Below are positions 63,979-64,000 of a stretch of DNA of 64,000 nucleotides, one piece after another. This DNA is from Nocardioides glacieisoli. Lineage in GTDB: Bacteria; Actinomycetota; Actinomycetes; Propionibacteriales; Nocardioidaceae. The notes below the pieces were generated by a model that saw nothing but the letters and a program-made list of their open reading frames with translations, ran no database searches and was not told the origin of the DNA. A program made the position numbers and the translations under genes. The DNA is taken from positions 309,247 through 373,246 of the forward strand of contig NZ_SDWS01000005.1 of the NCBI RefSeq assembly GCF_004137245.1. Direction: 5' to 3'. Numbering within the stretch: position 1 is the stretch's first letter; each line of letters opens with the position of its first letter.

Positions 63979-64000
63979 ACGACGGCCACCGCGTGATCCT

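Overview
The window comes from a high-GC actinobacterium. Codon third positions are overwhelmingly G/C, GTG starts are frequent, and many genes have a TAnnnT -10 box 6-7 nt before the start codon with no Shine-Dalgarno (SD) sequence, which is the leaderless pattern. The set of genes (menaquinone pathway, 14-subunit complex I, KorAB, Eis-like acetyltransferase, DUF4229, tyrosine catabolism) and the shared palindromic spacers suggest a Nocardioides-like member of the Nocardioidaceae. That placement is inference. I see no transposase, integrase, phage gene or CRISPR array.

Layout. 1-5172: haem synthesis (end of a CobA-HemD fusion, hemB, hemL), interrupted by a secreted lytic transglycosylase. 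5174-9861: histidine phosphatase, then the system II cytochrome c maturation genes (TlpA-like lipoprotein, ccdA, resB, ccsB), mostly overlapping by 4 nt. 9766-14895: two small membrane proteins, an Eis-like acetyltransferase, menA, an MFS transporter, a DinB-fold protein and a DUF1330 protein. 14963-24928: menE-menC-menD, a GH16 glucanase, an MBL-fold hydrolase, menF, a degenerate acyl-CoA-synthetase-like protein, an L,D-transpeptidase and menG. 25123-41805: nuoA-N, with a polyprenyl diphosphate synthase translationally coupled at the end. 41911-46365: a large secreted metalloprotease, a RarD-type permease and a small secreted protein. 46385-49473: korB and korA. 49686-53475: a sulfate ABC importer (substrate-binding lipoprotein, CysT, CysW, CysA).

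53532-56009 is the least ordinary part: a stand-alone B12-binding sensor-like protein, three successive strong hairpins, a LexA-type SOS box driving a small leaderless gene, about 365 bp of structured non-coding DNA, an ANTAR-domain RNA-binding protein with a C-rich leader hairpin, and a YajQ protein. 56093-59631 holds tRNA-Tyr, a PfkB kinase, an MFS transporter, a tiny HTH protein whose promoter lies inside a perfect palindrome, and a histidine phosphatase. 59639-63978 holds a CpdA-like phosphodiesterase, then tyrosine/homogentisate catabolism: fahA and an unknown barrel-like protein on one strand, hmgA on the other, divergent around nested palindromes.

Much of the window serves one process, aerobic respiration. 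It supplies haem, attaches haem to c-type cytochromes, makes menaquinone head group and probably its side chain, builds the NADH dehydrogenase that reduces menaquinone, and provides a ferredoxin-linked 2-oxoacid oxidoreductase. menB is not in the window. All functional names are from recognition of sequence motifs by eye; no database search was run.
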